Below, piece by piece: positions 62,191 to 64,000 of a DNA stretch of 64,000 bases. The stretch covers positions 1 through 64,000 of the IMG/VR virus record IMGVR_UViG_3300020371_000005; one strand, given 5' to 3'. Both the position numbers and the translations under genes were made by a program. Under the pieces are notes generated by a model. That model worked only from the letters and a program-made list of their open reading frames with translations, did no database searches and had not been told where the DNA came from. Origin of the DNA: a virus. Within the stretch, counting starts at the first letter, position 1. Every line of letters starts with the position of its first letter.

Positions 62191-64000
62191 TGCCAGCCTA
62201 CATTATTGAAACTGGTCGTAGTTATCCGAATCCTGTAGATTCTGAAGACTATGATAGAACCTATACATCTGATGAACACCCCTCCTTTGGAAGTGGTTAT
62301 CAGATTGAGATTGAGGGCTCTGGACCAGGTTCATATGCATTTGGCAGGGATGAAGTCTTCTATATTGGTGATCCTACCGAGACTTGTGTAGAGTTTTGCG
62401 ATGCAGACCGTAGAGCGGTCTATCGTTTCTACAGTGGTCGTTGGGAGGATCATTTTTATTATCATAAGGAAAAGATTCCTAAAGACATTCCTCAAGAAAG
62501 AAAGAGATATAATATTGAACCTCGTAGTGGACAAGACTATTTTCAACTCAACAAGAGCAACGTATCTGGTTCTATTCCTGTGTATGTTGCTTGGAATGGT
62601 GGCGACAAAAATAGTTATCTCTCTACTTCTGGTGGACAGAAGTTGCTTGGATACGGGTTCCCAAGTGTTGCTGCAGCGACCAGTGCGGGAGTAAGTTTCG
62701 TAAATGAGATGCCAACGGCACTCTATCACTATAGAAAGAATGCAGATGGTGATGTTGATGACTTTTACACCATCAATCCTGCTGTTGAAGTCAATTTATC
62801 TGGTGGACCTATCCCTCCAAGGGAGGTAAGGCAGGGTGAGTACGTCTATCAAGGCATTTTCTGCTATGTTTGGACTGGTGGAGCGCCTAGAAACCGTAAA
62901 AGAGTCGAAACATCGGGTAAAGCGTACAATACTGGCGAAGTTGACCGCAATGGGTGGTATCAATACAACCAAACTTGGTCAAAAGCACGTTATCACGACG
63001 AACCAGAGGCAACTCCTGCTCAAGAAGGGTGGGGTGATCCAAATAATGCGGAACTAATCAGTACAAATGCCAACTTTGAGTGGTTTTACGGCAAAAATGG
63101 TGCTGTCAAAGCGGCAATGCCAAGATTTCTTGGTTTTCACGACTGTTTTGAGGGTCAATTTGTCTATTATCTGTATGATACGTCATTTCCGTTCAATGGA
63201 CCCATCTATGGTATCAACTTTACTACTACAGATGCTCCGTGTTGCCCTCAAAGAAGTCAAACAGAGTGTGTACCTAATGTTAGGTACCACTCCTTGTACT
63301 ATGAGATGCGTCAAGACGCTTGGGTAACCAAGAGAACCTCAATGACAGTGGATAGCACTGAACACGGTAGTCAAGGAGACTCATTCTGGACTGTTGGTAC
63401 AGATGAAGAGATGATCTTCTTCCGTTATACGTCTGCTACTGGTGCTTTCCGTGTTGGGGAGTCTCTCAACAACTGGACAATTATGAAAGTACGATACTTC
63501 GGTGATGAATTGAAGTGTGGTTATATGAAGTTGTTCAAAGAGGGTAAAGCAAAGGGCAATGAATTCACTTATCTGCAGAATATCACATCAGATGATGGTG
63601 CAACTGCTTCTGTTTTGGCAGGATATGGCATCAAAGACAAGGTTGCGTTCTTTGGTGTGTATGAATTTCCCAAAAAACTGTCATATTACCGTGTAGAGAT
63701 CGATAATAAGGCACTGATTCCAAAAAGAACGCTGGATGTGGCAGTTCTGAAGGCAATTATCAATAACAAAGGACAGATTGGGCGCATTGAAATCATAAAT
63801 GCGGGCAAAGATTATGTAAATCCGTCACTGATTATTGGTATTCCCGATATTGTGCGCGAAGAAGGGTTCTCAGATACGGCAAAAAACGTTCCAGAAGCGT
63901 TTGAAGACGACTTTGAGGTTGATTATGCGATCAATCTTGAGTCATCAGACGAATTTGACTCCACAGAGCGTGCAGCACAAGAGGTTGCACGCAACATTCA
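62190..64000 (+). CDS. Large virion-type protein with DUF5648-like motifs, 3' end outside the window
   Basis: 603 residues are visible and the frame is still open at the end. Motifs VYRFYSGRWEDHFYYHKEKI and ALYHYRKNADGDVDDFYTIN match those of the 1200-residue protein at 442 (ALYRYFSPDKRDHLYT). The rest is beta-rich and aromatic (WFYGKNGAVKAAMPRFLGFH), with a few cysteines. Likely a tail or fibre protein; full length not known. Confidence 0.7.
   Translation, partial: MPAYIIETGRSYPNPVDSEDYDRTYTSDEHPSFGSGYQIEIEGSGPGSYAFGRDEVFYIGDPTETCVEFCDADRRAVYRFYSGRWEDHFYYHKEKIPKDIPQERKRYNIEPRSGQDYFQLNKSNVSGSIPVYVAWNGGDKNSYLSTSGGQKLLGYGFPSVAAATSAGVSFVNEMPTALYHYRKNADGDVDDFYTINPAVEVNLSGGPIPPREVRQGEYVYQGIFCYVWTGGAPRNRKRVETSGKAYNTGEVDRNGWYQYNQTWSKARYHDEPEATPAQEGWGDPNNAELISTNANFEWFYGKNGAVKAAMPRFLGFHDCFEGQFVYYLYDTSFPFNGPIYGINFTTTDAPCCPQRSQTECVPNVRYHSLYYEMRQDAWVTKRTSMTVDSTEHGSQGDSFWTVGTDEEMIFFRYTSATGAFRVGESLNNWTIMKVRYFGDELKCGYMKLFKEGKAKGNEFTYLQNITSDDGATASVLAGYGIKDKVAFFGVYEFPKKLSYYRVEIDNKALIPKRTLDVAVLKAIINNKGQIGRIEIINAGKDYVNPSLIIGIPDIVREEGFSDTAKNVPEAFEDDFEVDYAINLESSDEFDSTERAAQEVARNI

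Noticed and set aside
1-64000. Insertion sequences or integrase genes
   Set aside because: No transposase, integrase or terminal inverted repeat with target duplications was recognised; the HNH-type genes are the only mobile candidates.

Overview
This window looks like about 64 kb of a T4-like cyanomyovirus that infects marine cyanobacteria, most likely phycoerythrin-containing Synechococcus. Four lines of evidence support this: T4 replication and baseplate genes (RNase H, gp33, gp32, gp53, gp48, gp4, gp26, a gp51-like frame, gp27-like, gp5); photosynthesis-related host genes (the 3' end of psbD, cp12, two tandem cpeT-like genes and a cpeS-like gene); typical cyanophage metabolic genes (thyX, phoH, glutaredoxin); and TATAAATA/CTAAATA late promoters in front of virion genes. 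All names come from reading sequence motifs; no database search was run.

Layout: 1-5 kb holds the psbD 3' end, a small membrane protein, a 1200-residue virion-type protein and a secreted beta-barrel-like protein behind a strong sigma70-type promoter. 5.3-13.1 kb is a tightly packed replication and metabolism block: glutaredoxin, RNase H, thyX, two 2OG-Fe(II) oxygenase-like genes, phoH, an MGME1-like exonuclease, gp33, a DUF1825 protein and gp32. 13.1-15.2 kb is the only minus-strand island (gp53 and gp48). 15.2-27.5 kb carries head completion and baseplate genes: gp4, a tail-tube-like protein, gp26 with a -1 frameshift site into a gp51-like frame, two tape-measure-like giants, a gp27-like protein and gp5, with cp12, a 2OG oxygenase and a secreted HExxH protein inserted.

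27.5-31.0 kb is a run of small early-type genes: a Phd/YefM-like antitoxin, two cpeT-like lyases, tRNA-Thr(TGT) and a cysteine-less glutaredoxin-like protein. 31.0-41.7 kb is the tail-fibre and adhesin region, ending in two glycine-rich adhesins and a Tfa-like protein. 41.7-49.0 kb is the most unusual part: a flavin-dependent tryptophan halogenase, six 2OG-Fe(II) oxygenase-like proteins and two related cupin-like proteins, arranged almost without gaps directly behind the adhesins. A cpeS-like gene follows behind its own late promoter.

49.5-61 kb is packed with small overlapping genes, including an SF2 helicase, a PD-(D/E)XK-like protein, an NlpC/P60 protein, an HNH endonuclease and an AbrB/MazE-like protein. 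A shared leader motif precedes several of these genes, and three perfect TTTTCCACA DnaA-type boxes lie near 58.7 kb. The window ends with another HNH-type protein and the start of a large virion-type protein that shares motifs with the one at 442-4044.

Working together: the pigment and carbon genes (psbD, cp12, cpeT, cpeS) would redirect host photosynthesis. thyX, RNase H, gp32 and the nucleases would support DNA synthesis. gp33 and the late-promoter motifs would drive the baseplate and fibre genes. The halogenase and oxygenase cluster is proposed, as inference, to modify either phage adhesins or small molecules.
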